Below, one piece after another: positions 49,301 through 64,000 of a stretch of 64,000 bases of DNA. The translations under genes and the position numbers were made by a program. Under the pieces are notes generated by a model. The model was given only the letters and a program-made list of their open reading frames with translations, had not been told where the DNA came from and did not search any database. Source of the stretch: Ailanthus altissimus (Eukaryota > Streptophyta > Magnoliopsida > Sapindales > Simaroubaceae); contig OX327704.1 of assembly GCA_946807835.1 (NCBI GenBank), forward strand, positions 5,704,001-5,768,000, in the 5' to 3' direction. Each line of letters starts with the position of its first letter. The stretch's first letter is position 1.

Positions 49301-51346
49301 TAAATACAAGTTGTAATGGAGAAATTGATTATATGTAGTGGACCTAAAATGAATTAATTGTGTAGAATGTAAAATAGCATGACCCCATACAGAAATTGGT
49401 AATTATGTGTACATCAATAAAGTACGGATAATTACCTGATGTCGTTTAATTAAGGATTCTGCTAATCCATTTGTGTGTGATCATATGGCACAAGATATTC
49501 TATATCTATTCTCACTGATGTACAATAATCATAAAATATTTTAGATGTAAATTCATCACTATTATCTAAACGTATGGTCTTAATAGGGTATTTTAAAAAT
49601 TGTGCCCTCAATTTAATAATTTGTGCTAGTAATATAGTGAATGCAACATTTCGTATAGACAGTAAACAAACATATGACCACCGTGCAGATGCATTAATTA
49701 AAATCATAAAATAATAAAAAGGTCCACTTGGTAGATGAATTGGTCTATAGATATCTCTTTAGATCTTTTGTAAAAATGATGGAGATTCTAGACCAATATT
49801 GGAAGGAGATGGTCTAATTACAAGTTTACCTTATGAGCAAGAATTACAAATATTCTCATTAGGCAACAAAATCTTCAAATTTTTTAATGGGTGCCCATGA
49901 GAATTTTCAATAATTATACGCATTATTGTTGATCCTAGATGATTAAGTTGATCATGCTATAATATAAACATTTTGAATCACTATATTTCTTGTTCGTTAC
50001 TCCATAGCTCTCAATTAAATTTGTAATTGTATAACATGAACCAGATGATAGGGCATAAAGCTTTTCAAGTATACATTTCTTGTTTGAGACATTAGAAGTA
50101 ATGCAAAAATATTCTACATCATTTTTACTTAAGGTCTCTATGTGATATCCATTTTAGATATTGAGCTTTCAATTTCGTATGTAGATGATAACAAAGAAAA
50201 ATCATAGCTTTCGACGTGTCCTACAGGGAAACGTTATTTTTCTTTTTTAATATTTTTTTTCAAACCATTAGTTTGAAGATGCATTTTAGTATCAAGTTTC
50301 CATGATAGATAATTTTTCAAAGACGTCAAATACAGGGATTTGTAAATTTATAAAAGATATTTTTAGGGGCTTTAAATATAAGAAAAGGAATTAAAATTAG
50401 TATGATGAAATATAAATATTATTTAACAAATATCTAACGTAAAAAATAAATATAAAAAGAAATTTCAAGATACACTGCCTTCTATATATATAAATAATCA
50501 AAATTAGGAGGCAGTGTCTTCCATATATCAGTAGTATTGAAAAAGTACAACCTTCCATTTATTGATAACAATAGGGAGGCGTGGCCTTCTATAGATTAAT
50601 AGTAATAATAAGGTATAACCTTCCATAAAATGATAATAGTGAGGAGGCGTAGTCTTCTATAAGATGATAATAATGAGGAGGCGTAGTCTTCTATAAGATG
50701 ATAATAATGAGGAGGCGTAACTTTTCATATAATAATAAGGATGCATGACCTTTCATATGAATAAATAACAAATTAAAAAATTATGATATAGAATTTCAAA
50801 TTCTAAATCAATAAGATTAATTATTAGAATTACATGTTTTAACTTATTGATTTTGTTATACAAACTTAAGGTTGCATATACAATATTTAAATTTAAAAGA
50901 ATAGACATAATATAAATAGAAGATAACTGATGTATAATATTACCCTTATTTTTTGATGTGAAAAATTTAAATAAATGACAACCACAATGCATACTCATAA
51001 GAATTATATTATATAATAATATAAACACAATATAAATAATAATTGAATATAAATGAAACATGTATAAATAAATGAATATAAACTAAAGTAAGTTAAGAAC
51101 TTAATCTAAAAGTTAAGAATTAAATTTACCTAAAAATTGTACTGATAATGTGTTATAAAATAAATAATAAAAGCAAAAATTAAAGATAATTTAGATAAAA
51201 ATCTTTAAAAAAGATTATAAAAATTTGAAAAGTATTGAAAATTAATAAATTACAAAGTAGTGTATACATGTTTATAAACATATGAGAGGGGTAGAATTTA
51301 CCAACACGTCCCTCCCCTACTAACTCTATTTACCGCCTCACAATCG
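46399..51346 (-). mobile_element. Gag-less Ty1/copia element (copia F)
   Basis: Minus-strand copia with short LTRs (about 46399-46582 and 51151-51346, ~185-195 bp), both starting tgttataaaat on the plus strand. A degenerate PBS (minus: ATTATCAGTAC) is at 51140-51150, and a possible TSD gatac at 46394-46398 and 51347-51351. Domains from high to low coordinates: leader with tandem repeats, gag-pre-integrase (about 50160-49840), integrase (49707-49462 open: 'LINASARWSYVCLLS', 'IRLDNSDEFTSK'), RT (47957-47751: 'GFAIVAIYVDDMN'), then RT/RNase H (47678-47424 and onward). Gag, the zinc knuckle and protease are missing between the leader and pre-integrase. Multiple stops. A long plus-strand frame at 47827-48090 is a shadow of the RT. 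Confidence 0.82.
50474..50750 (-). repeat. 34-bp tandem repeats in the copia F leader
   Basis: Two perfect 34-bp copies (50641-50674, 50675-50708) of 'gaggaggcgtagtcttctat' plus 14 more bases, with diverged copies on both sides (near 50503, 50570, 50709). The repeated core is ggaggcgt followed by cttctata. Confidence 0.8.
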
Positions 51347-51353
51347 ATACTGA

Positions 51354-51354
<1 letters not shown>

Positions 51355-51385
<31 letters not shown>

Positions 51386-51386
51386 G
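51355..51386. repeat. (TTA)n microsatellite
   Basis: About ten tandem att/tta units immediately beyond the copia F right flank. Confidence 0.9.
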
Positions 51387-54310
<2,924 letters not shown>

Positions 54311-55024
54311 ATATATGTTGGAGGAATGCTGCATGTTGTACTGTGTTACTGGTTGTCTCATGGAAAATATGTTAGCATTAAAGAGTTGGTAATATAGACA
54401 TTTAGGAATGTGACTTTTGTTATGTTAGACATCAGATGTTCTGAGAGTATTTCTAGCCATATAAGTTTGGTTTTTGTATGCTTTTGACATTTAAGCCCTT
54501 CATTTTGTTGTGTTGATGCAGTTATCTTATACATTCTGCAGTATCATTTGGGGACGTGATGCAGTCGCCTTTTTTATCTGAGTTCGATTCTTTTGATTTT
54601 TATTCATCAAATGAAATGTATGAGGAAGAAAAAGCCCCTTAAATGGGGATGAATTTTTCTTGTGGGTAAAATTATCAAGAATCTGAAGAATTTTGCCATA
54701 AGAAATACAAGGAATATGCATTGCTCTACCAAATGTCGTTCAGAGTTCTGATTAGGACTTGCTTGTTCATCGGAGGTAAACAATGACATTTGTTTAAAGT
54801 TTCTTCCCTTCACGTAGCCCGTTTAGTCCCCAATTATCCAACTCTTACGACTGCCAACTTAGAGCCTTCTGTATGTGATTTTTTTCATCTCCTGATGTAG
54901 ATTTCCTTGGCCGTCTCATTTCTCATTTCGTCTGTTCGAAAGAAAAACGATTGTGGGCAGTTCCTCTTTGTGTAAATGGATTCATACTTCAACTTATAAC
55001 TTGGAAACATGTGAGATAACAAAC
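54311..55024. other. 3' UTR of the eL40 gene and intergenic spacer
   Basis: The trailer contains an ATTAAA at about 54375, the best poly(A) signal candidate, and T-rich sequence to about 54540. Beyond that I see no gene. Frames of 64-68 codons on the minus strand overlap each other and look like chance. Confidence 0.5.
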
Positions 55025-56387
55025 TCACCTTGTCTGGAAAATGTTTTGGATCATTTTCTGCGGAGATTCACTTCCTGCATATTCTAATTGAAGCAACTCA
55101 TCCGAATTTAGACGCCAATCAAGAGCTCCCAAATTCTCCTCTGCCATTTTCCATGTCATAATTCCAGGTATGGGTATGGTGCCCTTACATATGCACCGGT
55201 TTATTGCAACCTGCAAACAGAAAATTGTCTTATATAAGCCAAGTATAACTAACAAAATAAAAATTCCCGTCTCCTAAATGGATTAGAATTATGATTTGGA
55301 TACTAGATATAAAATAATCTAATATTATAATAGCAAAGCTATCTAGTATTGGTTGAATAAGAATGCCGCAGCTTGGTTCCATTATGTTCTGCCCTCAGAT
55401 TCTACAATTTATGCGTAAAGTGAAAATGCATGTTTAATCTCAAAATGAATATGTACTCTCCTATGAAGATCTATTTGTCAACTTGGTGGGATTCCAAGAC
55501 AAGAAAATAACATGAAATACCCAATTATAAATAGTACAACAGGAATAGATGGTGAAGTGATTAATGGGAAAAATGCTCAGAACAAATACCTGTGGGATGG
55601 TTTTTCGCCGTCTTTGTGCAATTTCTTTTTTAGAGAGCTTAATAAGGGCTCCAATCCAGAAAGAGTTTGTCTGAATAACAGGCCCCCGATAGAAGACAAT
55701 GCATCCTATCATGAGGAAGCAACGAATGCAAGAAAAAAAAAGAATTGAAAGGAGAAAAAGAAAAAAAAAGGATTGATCTTTCACCAATTTAGCACACACC
55801 AATAGTTATAGTGAATAAAAGCAATACCGAGGTCCACTTGGAAGTTTACAAGGTAAGCATTCCAAGTCCTAGAGGGCTATAAGAAATCAAGTGTATACCC
55901 AGAGAATCACATATATTCTTGATTTCCAGCTGATTTTCTCCCATGCTCAACAAAGAAAATTGCACCTGAAATTCAAGCCTTCTTAATATAAGATACAGTT
56001 TTATGACAAATCTGCGTATAGGTTATTAGTGACAAACGATGTAAATGCAGCATGGTTTTGTTAATTGTATATATCTTTTAGTTCTACTTCAAGTTTGAGC
56101 TAAAAGATATATTGTTTTAAATTAGCATCTTGTAATTATACCATATTCAGTAAACGCTGTGCCATTTTTGATGCATACAATAGTAAGATAATGTTGTTTC
56201 CGATGGGACCTCAAAGAAACTGGCTAATGAGTCATATGGAGGCCACTATATGATAGTGTTGATGAATGAAGAAATTTTATAAATTTGTTATCTGAGCTGA
56301 GCATAGGGGGCTCCTTGGGTTTTGAGGTAATCAAGTATCTTCACAAGCTGGGATATAATTGCTCACCCCAACTGCTCGAACTAAACC
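55025..56387 (-). pseudogene. PLR1-like: Pyridoxal reductase (aldo-keto reductase) pseudogene, 5'-truncated
   Basis: Matches the C-terminal half of plant chloroplast pyridoxal reductase (Arabidopsis PLR1 type), which reduces pyridoxal to pyridoxine with NADPH. Exon remnants on minus: 56387-56292 ('GLVRAVGVSNY', 'PLCSAQ'), about 55965-55828 ('VQFSLLSMGENQLEIKNICD', 'LISYSPLGLGMLT'), about 55690-55590 ('RQTLSGLEPLLSSLK', 'EIAQRRRKTIPQ'), 55210-55025 ('VAINRCICKGTIPIPG', 'MIQNIFQTR' and stop TGA). Intron positions are kept, so it is not a processed copy. Damage: a frameshift pair in the first remnant, a stop and shift after 'GLGMLT', a shift in an A-run in the third, a GT donor changed to AT at 56291-56290, and Trp to Arg in the 'INWCICKG' motif. 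The upstream exons (NADPH barrel start, catalytic Tyr) are absent, replaced by LTR sequence at 56522. Confidence 0.85.
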
Positions 56388-56521
56388 CTGCACGTTAATA
56401 TTTCCGTGAGTTAAATTCAGATGGCAATTTTACTTATCTATTTCAAATGCATTCGGGCAGCTACTGAATTCATATGCTTGCCAAAATGAAGCCAATTCTT
56501 TGGGATATTACAGATGCTATT

Positions 56522-56985
56522 GTTGGCGGAAATGCTTCACATAAGTATAAATAATGCACTAAACAATGGAGAAACATAAATATTTATACGTATATGATAC
56601 AGAGATAGAAAGGATAGAAAAAAGAACACAAATATTTACTTGGTTCAACAATTGCCTACGTCTATGACAGATTAAAATATTACTTTTTATTATTGAATCA
56701 ATAAGAATTTCTAAAGAACTCTTAGAAAGAACTCACAAAGAATCTATTTCTCACTATAAGGGATTGCAAACAATTGCTTTCTCTTGGCGTCTATGTTATG
56801 ATCCTTGTTGTGATCCCATTCTCAAGTCAAAATATGTCCTAAGTTAACTTTAGTTTGAGTTGAAACAAAATATGTTGTTCGAGACAACTTACGAATCCTA
56901 ATAAGTGTAGAAGATGAACCGATGACGCATCGCCCAGGAGCTTTTAGGGTTGTGGCATTCGCCCTGAAAAATTAGGCACCGCGGT
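56522..56985 (+). mobile_element. LTR fragment of another retrotransposon
   Basis: Begins TGTTGGCGGAAATGC. It contains the phrase 'aatatttacttggttcaaca', then 'attgcctacgtctatg', which is typical of copia LTRs just after the transcription start. It is cut at about 56985 by the copia G LTR, and its other end truncates the reductase pseudogene. Confidence 0.5.
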
Positions 56986-58267
56986 AAGTGATCTATGTAT
57001 TAGGCATATGATATTAATACAGAGGGTATAGATCACAAGTTCTTTATAAATTAAATCTAGTTCGCAGCCATTAATGAAAAAGGGCATCTCATTATATAAG
57101 GTTGTAGTTTTTCTACTTCTTATAGTGAAAGATTTGCCTTGATAATTGAAGTAGAGATTTCAAGTAGAAAAATTAGTGTATATGTTACATTGAACGGGAC
57201 CACTGTGATTTTTGATCTGGTTAACTAAATGTCGTAAATTTTAATTCACAAAAGTTTTAATAAGCTTGATTGATCTTAATCCTGAGCAGATAATGAGCTT
57301 ACATTCATGCATTGTATCTTTTGAGTTATCACGGAGTGAGATCCAAATAAATAGTCAAAACCTCGATAGCTTGGAGATATAATTTTATGGGTCGTAGGAA
57401 CATATATTTGCAAAATAAAATCTAATAATTAATATCCACCTAAGCTGTGTACAGTACTTGGTCATTAGAATCTGTAGTCACAGTTTATTTAATAAATTAT
57501 TTATTGATTAATAATATTTATTTGTAAATTTATTTACAAGTACAGACATATTAAAAGTGACTTATGGGCAAATAAATAATTAAAGAGGTAAGACATTTTT
57601 TCAAAGCCTAACTTTAATTATGGACATCAATTATAGGATCAATTAATTAGTTATTATTGGTCTAAAAATCAAGTCCAATTTAATTAAAATGAGTTTTAAT
57701 TAAATGAGCTTTTACTTTATAACATGGGTTACTACAGTATAGCCCTTAATTTTTAGTGGAATAGCCCAGGGTTAACTTAGAAGAATTGGTGTATTATAAG
57801 ATAATAAGGACTATGCCTTTTAAGTTGGAGCTAGGAAGCTCATGGGTCTTGCAGTCCTCTACTAGCTCAAATTTTAATCAAACTCTAATTTTTTAATCCT
57901 AATCAAATTCTAAATACCTAAGGGAGATTTCTATATATATGAGAGGTATGGAGTAATAAAGAAGACAACAACAATATAGAAATTTTTTTTTTACGTATTC
58001 TTACGTGGAAAAAGAATTTAATTAATATCATTCTCTTAGATTTGGGTATTAGTGTTTTTAGAGATTAAGAAAGATCCACGTGTCCACACGTATTGAGTTT
58101 GAAGATTGAGGATAGTAGAGAAGATTGCAGCCAGTCAATTCAAAAGCTGTCATAATGAGGAATTGAGGTAATCTTCTATCCCTATACATGTAATTATGAA
58201 CAAGACGATCTGACTTCCGCTGTGTTTTTTTTTTATAAACAAAAAATTTTTATTTTACCAACTAACA
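56986..58267 (+). mobile_element. 5' LTR of copia G, left end missing
   Basis: The first bases ('gtgatctatgtattaggcat' and following) repeat the sequence at 63948-64000 in direct orientation, which identifies the LTR pair. It ends CTAACA at 58267, just before the primer site (58270-58281, tggtattagaac). About 120 bp of the LTR's start are missing relative to the 3' copy. Confidence 0.75.
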
Positions 58268-58281
58268 ACTGGTATTAGAAC

Positions 58282-60253
58282 CGCCTTATTTCATATTACA
58301 TGTATAGTTTATTTTGTGTATGGTAGTAATTATTTATTTTATTATTTTTTATTAATGATGTGATGAATAGTTATACCCAATGATTCATAATTAGATACTT
58401 GTTTGTATTTTTTATTGAAAATTGTAACAAGAGGAGGTGATGAAATAATATTACAATTTTCCCTCTTAGTTAGATTAAATTTTTTAAATTATTTTTATTG
58501 TAATTAAAAAAGAAGAAGAGAAAAACGAACAAAAAGAAGCAAGAAAGAGCCATGCACGTAGCCACTAGTTTATGGTAGCAAAGTGCATGGTCGCTTGGCA
58601 CCTGCGACGGTAAGTCACGGCAGCAACAACATTGGACGGCCTCCCTTTCAATGGTGACATAGCAGTTGGCTTGGCGTAACAATCGACATATGAAACGGTG
58701 CAGCGGTGTAATGCGATTTAGCTACGAGCTGTGGTGGTTGGGCTGTTCGTGGCGAGTTGAGCTAGTCAACGTCGCCTAAAGCCGTTGGTCTCTTCTCGGC
58801 ATCGATCAACAACTGGAAGCGGTAGTCGAAATCGCAGCCGGTGATAGGTTGGGAAAGAGAAGAAGCGACACTATGCGAAATTATGATGGAATTAGGGTTT
58901 CATTTGGATAATATCAACTAACCCCCCTCTTTGTTTTATTAATTTTATTTTGGCCTAGTTAAATTTACATATATTATAAATTGACCCTTAAAAGTTTTAG
59001 GCTAGGAAAAAATTTTAATTTTCACTCGGCCTCCCTCAAATTTTGGGTAATTAAAGTTTGATTAGATAACTTCGAGATATTTTGCAAATAGGTCCTAAAT
59101 TAACCAAAATTTATTTTTGGATTAATTTTGTGTATTTGCAAATTTAAAGTTGGTCCAAACTTTTTTTTAATCTTGGTTCAATTTTATAAAATTTTATTTG
59201 GGCCATTTTATTAAAATTATTGGGTCTAAAAATATTTTCATTTAAATATTTTTGGAAGACCCAAAGAATTTTAAGTTTAAAATATGCCCAATTTATTTTT
59301 AAAATAAGTGGACCAAAGAAAATTAAGAGGTCCAAAATTCAAGCCCATAAAAGAAGACAAGTAAGAGGAGGTAACATTATAGAAAAGCCCAAGTTGACTT
59401 CAAGGAAGACTTTGAAGAATTTAAACTTAGTTTTTAATGTTTTTCTTCCTAGGAAAAATCATGAATTATGGGTTATTTATTTATCTAGTTAATTGATTGG
59501 ATGAATAACATGTCATATAGATTAAGGATGCCACATTCACATGTCTATGCATAAATATATCATATTGTATGACATTAATGTTCTAATGAAACCAGGATAA
59601 GATTATTGTCATATTTTTAATATTATATTAATTTATTATTTGACGTGGCCTTATTAATTATTTTATGAAAATGAAATTAGATATTAATGAGTAGAACGTC
59701 ATTTTATAAATTAATTAAAAACTCTAAAAATTAAAATATTGAGCGAGAGAGGGCTTTAGGCATAAAGCCCATGCCCTCCATTATTAGTCCTATAACAAGG
59801 AAGATTATTGCCTTACCTCAAATTTTGTGAGCTCCCTACGAAGGGTATTAATAAAATATTAGTTACTAGATAGAACTTTCCTAAAGGATAATATCCAATA
59901 TAAGACTCATGCGAAACTAACTATTCTACAGTGGCTTTTTTAATTGAAAAATATAAAGAATTGAAATAATGGTTGTACACTCAACTTAGTTTGATTGATA
60001 TCCTCCCTACGGAGTTCTTGTCAATGAAATCTAAGGGCTAAAGAATCGATAGTTTATTATTATTTGATATAGGATATCTAGACAATAATAAAAAATTAGT
60101 ATGGTACTAGTCCGATTTATGACGGATATGACCACCTTATGGAGGCGTATTTTGAATGAAAATTAGATTACTGATGTATAATGTAGTTAAAGAGTTCTAC
60201 ATAAATGCATTTCATGTATTCATACAAAAGTAACACATACTTTCAGATAATGT
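58282..60253 (+). mobile_element. Long untranslated leader of copia G
   Basis: About 2 kb between the PBS and gag, with a GC-richer patch (58550-58860) of unclear origin, then AT-rich sequence. Open frames of 63-90 codons overlap on opposite strands around 59144-59492 and look like chance. No gene recognised. Confidence 0.5.
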
Positions 60254-61296
60254 ATGCTCATGTATAATTTATTTTTCAAAATCATGTCTTTATTCAGCCC
60301 ACTAGCATCCATCCTTAACCAAAACAAGTTAACTGAAAATAATTATGTAGATTGGAAGAGGAACTTAGACATTGAACTCACAGTTGAAAAGCACAAGTAT
60401 GTTTGGACTGATAAATGCCCTCAAATACCTAATGAAAATGCACCTCAAGATGAAATAGATGCTTAGAATAGTCATTTGACTAAGGGCTCATCTTCATCTT
60501 TTAGTCTCAATCCTAGAGGAAAGAGTAGTAAGAAGAAGAATAATAAGCTAAAGAAAGCATCTAATTCAGGATTTGTGTAAATTCATAAAAGGTAATAAGG
60601 CCCAAAGGAGAGTGTTTCCAATATGGCATTAAAGGGCATTGGAAGAGAAACTATTCTTTAGTTAAGTTTTCAATAGCTAAAAGAACAGCTTCACCTTTTG
60701 GTAATATTCTTTTCATTGAGACATGTTTAGTGGTTGACTCTACAGATTCCTAGATAATAGATTCTAAAGCCAATAATCATATTTGTAATTTGTTGCAAGG
60801 GTCCTAGGAAACTAAATCACTTAATGAATAAGAGATCAGTCTTAGGTTAGGAAATGGCGCAACTGTTGCAGCCAAGGCAGTGGGAGTTGTTCAACTTTAT
60901 TTTGATGATTTTAGGACTAGTATTAGATGATTGTTTATTAGTGCCAAAACTCAAATGCAATTTGATTTCAGTTAGTTATTTAAATAAATTTGGTTGTTCT
61001 GTTATTTTTGACTCAATTGTGGTGATAAAAAAAAGTCGTTTATATGTTCTGGTACATTAGTTAATAATCTATATTGCATATATCCTAAAATCAACTCATT
61101 GTATGACACATAATTGAATAATGAATCTAATCACCATAAGAGGATTAAAGTTACTCCCACTAATCAAACGTATCTATGACATTTACGTCTTGGTCATATC
61201 AGTCTAGATAGGATCCAAAGACTGGTCACAGATGGGCCTTTCAGTTCATTAAATATTGAACCATTACCAGTTTACAGATTCTGTATAGACGAAAAA
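60254..61296 (+). pseudogene. Copia G gag and protease, broken
   Basis: Gag begins with 'MSLFSPLASILNQNKLTENN' at 60284, followed by 'YVDWKRNLDIELTVEKHKYV', the UBN2-type start of copia Gag. It stops at 60466, and the middle of gag is deleted. A zinc-knuckle remnant ('QYGIKGHWKRN') is near 60620-60660. A protease remnant with 'DSKANNHI' is near 60760-60790. An open stretch to 61060 covers the protease end ('LVPKLKCNLISVSYLNKFG'). Confidence 0.75.
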
Positions 61297-63825
61297 ATGA
61301 CCAGAAGACCCTTTAATACTAAAGGAAATAGAGCCATTGGAACGTTAGAATTAGTGCACTTTAACGTATATGGGCCCTCTATGAGGACACAAACTAGGGG
61401 AGGTTATGAATATTTCATCACTTTCATTGATGATCATTCTAGATTCGGTTATGTGTACCTAGTGCGCCACAAGTCTGAGGCGTTTGATAAATTCAAAGAG
61501 TTTTTGGCAAAAGTGGAAAGGCAATTAGGAAAACACATAAATGCACTTCGATTTGATCGAGGTGGTGAATACCTCTATAGTGAGTTTAGGACCTATTTGT
61601 GAGACAATGAGATATTATCCCAGTTGATTGCAGAACGAAATGGTGTAGCAGAACGAAGAAATAAAACTCTTCTTGAAATGGTGAGGTCAATGATAAGTTA
61701 TTCAACTTTACCCATCTCGTTCTGGGGTTATGCCTTAGAAACCACCATGTATCTTCTTAACTTAATTCCATCTAAGTCAGTCCCTAAAACACCTTTGGAA
61801 ATATGGATAAGACGTAAACTAAGTTTATGTCACATACATATATGAGGTCGTCCAGCTCATGTGTTAAAAGGAAAGACAGATAAGTTGGAATCTAAGTTAG
61901 AAGTTTGTCTATTTATTAGCTATTCTAAAGGAATAAAAGTGAGTCTTTTCTATAGTTCTCAAGATAAGAAAGTATTAGTTAGCACTAATTCAATCTTTCT
62001 TGAAGAAAACTATATGAAAGATTTTAAGCCTAGGAGTAAGATAATTTTTTATGAGTTATCTGAGAACTCTAATATTGTGCCTGATAGAGTCAATGAGTTA
62101 ATTTTCAATCCATATTATAATAACCAACTAGAGCTAGTTGTAGAACAACAACCACCGGTACTTCGTTATAGTAGGAGGATTATTAAACGTCCAACTAGGT
62201 ACATGTTAATTAGAGAGTCATTTTAGGCAGTCTCTAATGAGTATGAACTAGATCCCACTAGTTATGATGAAGCAATGGTTGATAAAGATGCAAACCATTG
62301 ACATAAAGCTATGAAATCAGAAATGGATTCCATATATTTCAATAAAGTCTGAGAACTTGTAGAGAAACTGAAGGGATAAAATCCATAGGGTACAAATGGG
62401 TCTACAAGAGAAAGATAGGGTAGATGGGAAGATGGAAACCTTCAAAGTTAGGCTTATTGTTAAAGGGTACACTCAAAAAGAATGTATCGATTATGAGGAG
62501 ACCTTTTCGCCGGTAGCCATACTTAAGTCTATTAGAATTCTCTTATCTACTACAGTAAACTTGATTATGAGATTTGGTAAATGGATGTCAAGACTACTTT
62601 TCTTAATGACAATCTTGACAAAAATATCTATATGATACAACCAGATGGTTTTATAGCTATAGACTAAGAGCATATGGTTTGTAAACTACACAAATCTATC
62701 TATGGGCTTAAATAAACATCTAGATCGTGAAACATCAAATTTGATTAGGCAATCAAATCGTTTAGTTTTGATCAAAATCCTGATGAACCTTGTGTTTATA
62801 AGAAGATAGATAGACGGTTGGTGATTTTTATAGTCCTGTATTTTAGATGATATACTACTAATTGAAAATGATGTAGGAGCATTATCATCAGATAAAATAT
62901 GATTATGTAACTATTTTGATATAAATGATCTAGAAGAAGCCAATAACATCATTGGGATCAAAGTATTAAGGGATCTCAAGTTAAAGATATTAGGTTATTC
63001 CTAAACTGAATATATTAACAAAATTATGATCAAGTTTACCATGCATAATTCCAAAAGGGATTGTTTTCCTTTAGATATAGAATTGATCTATTCAAGTATC
63101 AGTTTCTTAAATTGAAGAGATAGATTGCATGAGAAGTATTCCTTATGCATTAATAGTGGAAAGTCTTATGCATGTAATGCCATGTACTAGACTAGATGTT
63201 TGTTATGTAGTTTGAATGATCATTGGATATCAATCTAATCCAGGACTAGAACACTGGACTTCAGTAAAGCATATATTTAAGTACCTTCGGAGAACAAAAG
63301 ATTATATGTTTGTATGTTTTAGTGAGAATCTTATACCTATTGGGTATACAGATTTAAAATTCTAATAACATAGGATATCCGGATCTTCAGGATATGTGTT
63401 CACTTTAAGTGGTGGAGTTATAAGTTAGAGTTCAAAACAATCATATATTGCAGACTCTACTATGGAAGCTGAATATGTAGCTGTGTCATAAGCTGCAAAA
63501 GAGGCTGTATGGCTCCGCAAGTTCCTTATGGAACTTGAAGTGGTGCCTAGTGCTAAGATACCCATTGTTATTTATTGTGATAATAGCGGAGCTGTAGCAC
63601 AATCAAAGGAACCAAGATACCAAAAGAAAGGAAAACACATTGAGAGAAAATACCATTTGGTACGGGAGCTAGTGTAAAAAGGTAAAGTTATAGTATCTAA
63701 GATTGCATTAGCAGAAAATTTAGCGGATCCATTCACCAAATCATTGCTAGCAAAGTGTTTTGAAACTCATATATATGATATAGGAGTTCGACAGATGCCC
63801 GACATGCTTTAGGGCAAGTGAGAGA
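61297..63825 (+). pseudogene. Copia G integrase, reverse transcriptase and RNase H, broken
   Basis: Integrase core is open at 61297-61602 ('LVHFNVYGPSMRT', 'YFITFIDDHSRFGYVYLV', 'LRFDRGGEYL'), then 61624-61845 ('ERNGVAERRNKTLLEMVRSM') and 61861-62226 to the linker. RT spans about 62350-63000, with 'YTQKECIDYEETFSPVAILKSI' and the catalytic block as 'LDDILLIEND' near 62851 (the YVDD Tyr-Val is disturbed by a shift). RNase H spans 63458-63810 ('STMEAEYVAVS', 'IVIYCDNSGAVAQSKEP', 'LAENLADPFTKSLL'). A dozen or so stops; the better-preserved of the copias here. Confidence 0.85.
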
Positions 63826-64000
63826 TTATTAGATATTTTATGTTATTTTATGCCTTTAAAGCATATGTAATAACATTTTATAAGATTAATAAAGTTTATT
63901 CATATATATAATTGAGCATAAATTGATAAGCCCATATTTATAAAGTGTGATCTATATATTAGGCATATGATGCTAATACAAAGGGCATAAATCACAAGTT
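63826..64000 (+). mobile_element. 3' LTR of copia G, cut by the window edge
   Basis: Starts after the purine-rich 'gggcaagtgagaga' at about 63826 with tattagatattt (a TGTTAGATATT-like start). From 63948 it matches the beginning of the 5' LTR fragment at 56986. Confidence 0.75.

Noticed and set aside
59144..59492. Overlapping open frames on both strands in the copia G leader
   Set aside because: AT-rich chance frames without similarity or coding context.

Overview
The window looks like repeat-rich nuclear DNA of a flowering plant, most likely a eudicot. It is AT-rich and contains a five-exon ubiquitin-eL40 gene with plant-type protein sequence and GT-AG introns. Almost everything else is plant LTR retrotransposons (Ty1/copia and Ty3/gypsy) with degenerate tRNA-Met-type primer sites. 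I see no bacterial or organellar gene structure. The species cannot be named from the sequence.

Layout. 1-6.8 kb: two tandem minus-strand copia copies sharing one LTR. 6.9-11.45 kb: a plus-strand copia collapsed to gag plus LTRs. 11.5-13.7 kb: AT-rich, nothing recognised. 13.74-16.47 kb: an orphan gypsy-type LTR. 16.5-26.6 kb: a decayed Tat-type gypsy element, with pol on minus, an extra coiled-coil ORF antisense to it, and two tandem repeats nearby. 26.6-27.4 kb: a broken copia LTR. 27.56-28.91 kb: a solo gypsy LTR with target-site duplication (TSD) attat. 28.9-46.4 kb: one old plus-strand copia ('copia E') cut apart by a long-TIR DNA transposon (TSD taaataa), a solo copia LTR (TSD cttac), a 9.2-kb LTR retrotransposon (TSD gaagc) and an A-tailed retroposon (TSD tagtggtatag). 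46.4-51.35 kb: a gag-less minus-strand copia ('copia F'). 52.07-54.31 kb: the intact ubiquitin-eL40 gene. 55.03-56.39 kb: a 5'-truncated, frameshifted pyridoxal-reductase pseudogene. 56.5-64 kb: a plus-strand copia ('copia G') whose 3' LTR runs off the window.

The standout is the 9.2-kb element at 34786-43961. Its two 2,718-bp LTRs show no difference that I can see by eye, it has a clean 5-bp TSD, and its PBS, PPT and a relic of a chromodomain integrase C-terminus all place it on the minus strand. Gag-pol has been replaced by about 3.5 kb holding two plus-strand genes, each with its own TATA box: an unrecognised 386-codon ORF, and an intronless gene of the LOG family (cytokinin riboside 5'-monophosphate phosphoribohydrolase) ending in a KKRK-plus-DLNLTP tail. 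Each carries one in-frame stop. This is a recently inserted, non-autonomous retrotransposon carrying a cytokinin-activation gene antisense to its own transcript.

Only the ubiquitin-eL40 gene looks like a working cellular gene. All coordinates and repeat comparisons come from reading by eye; no alignments or searches were run.
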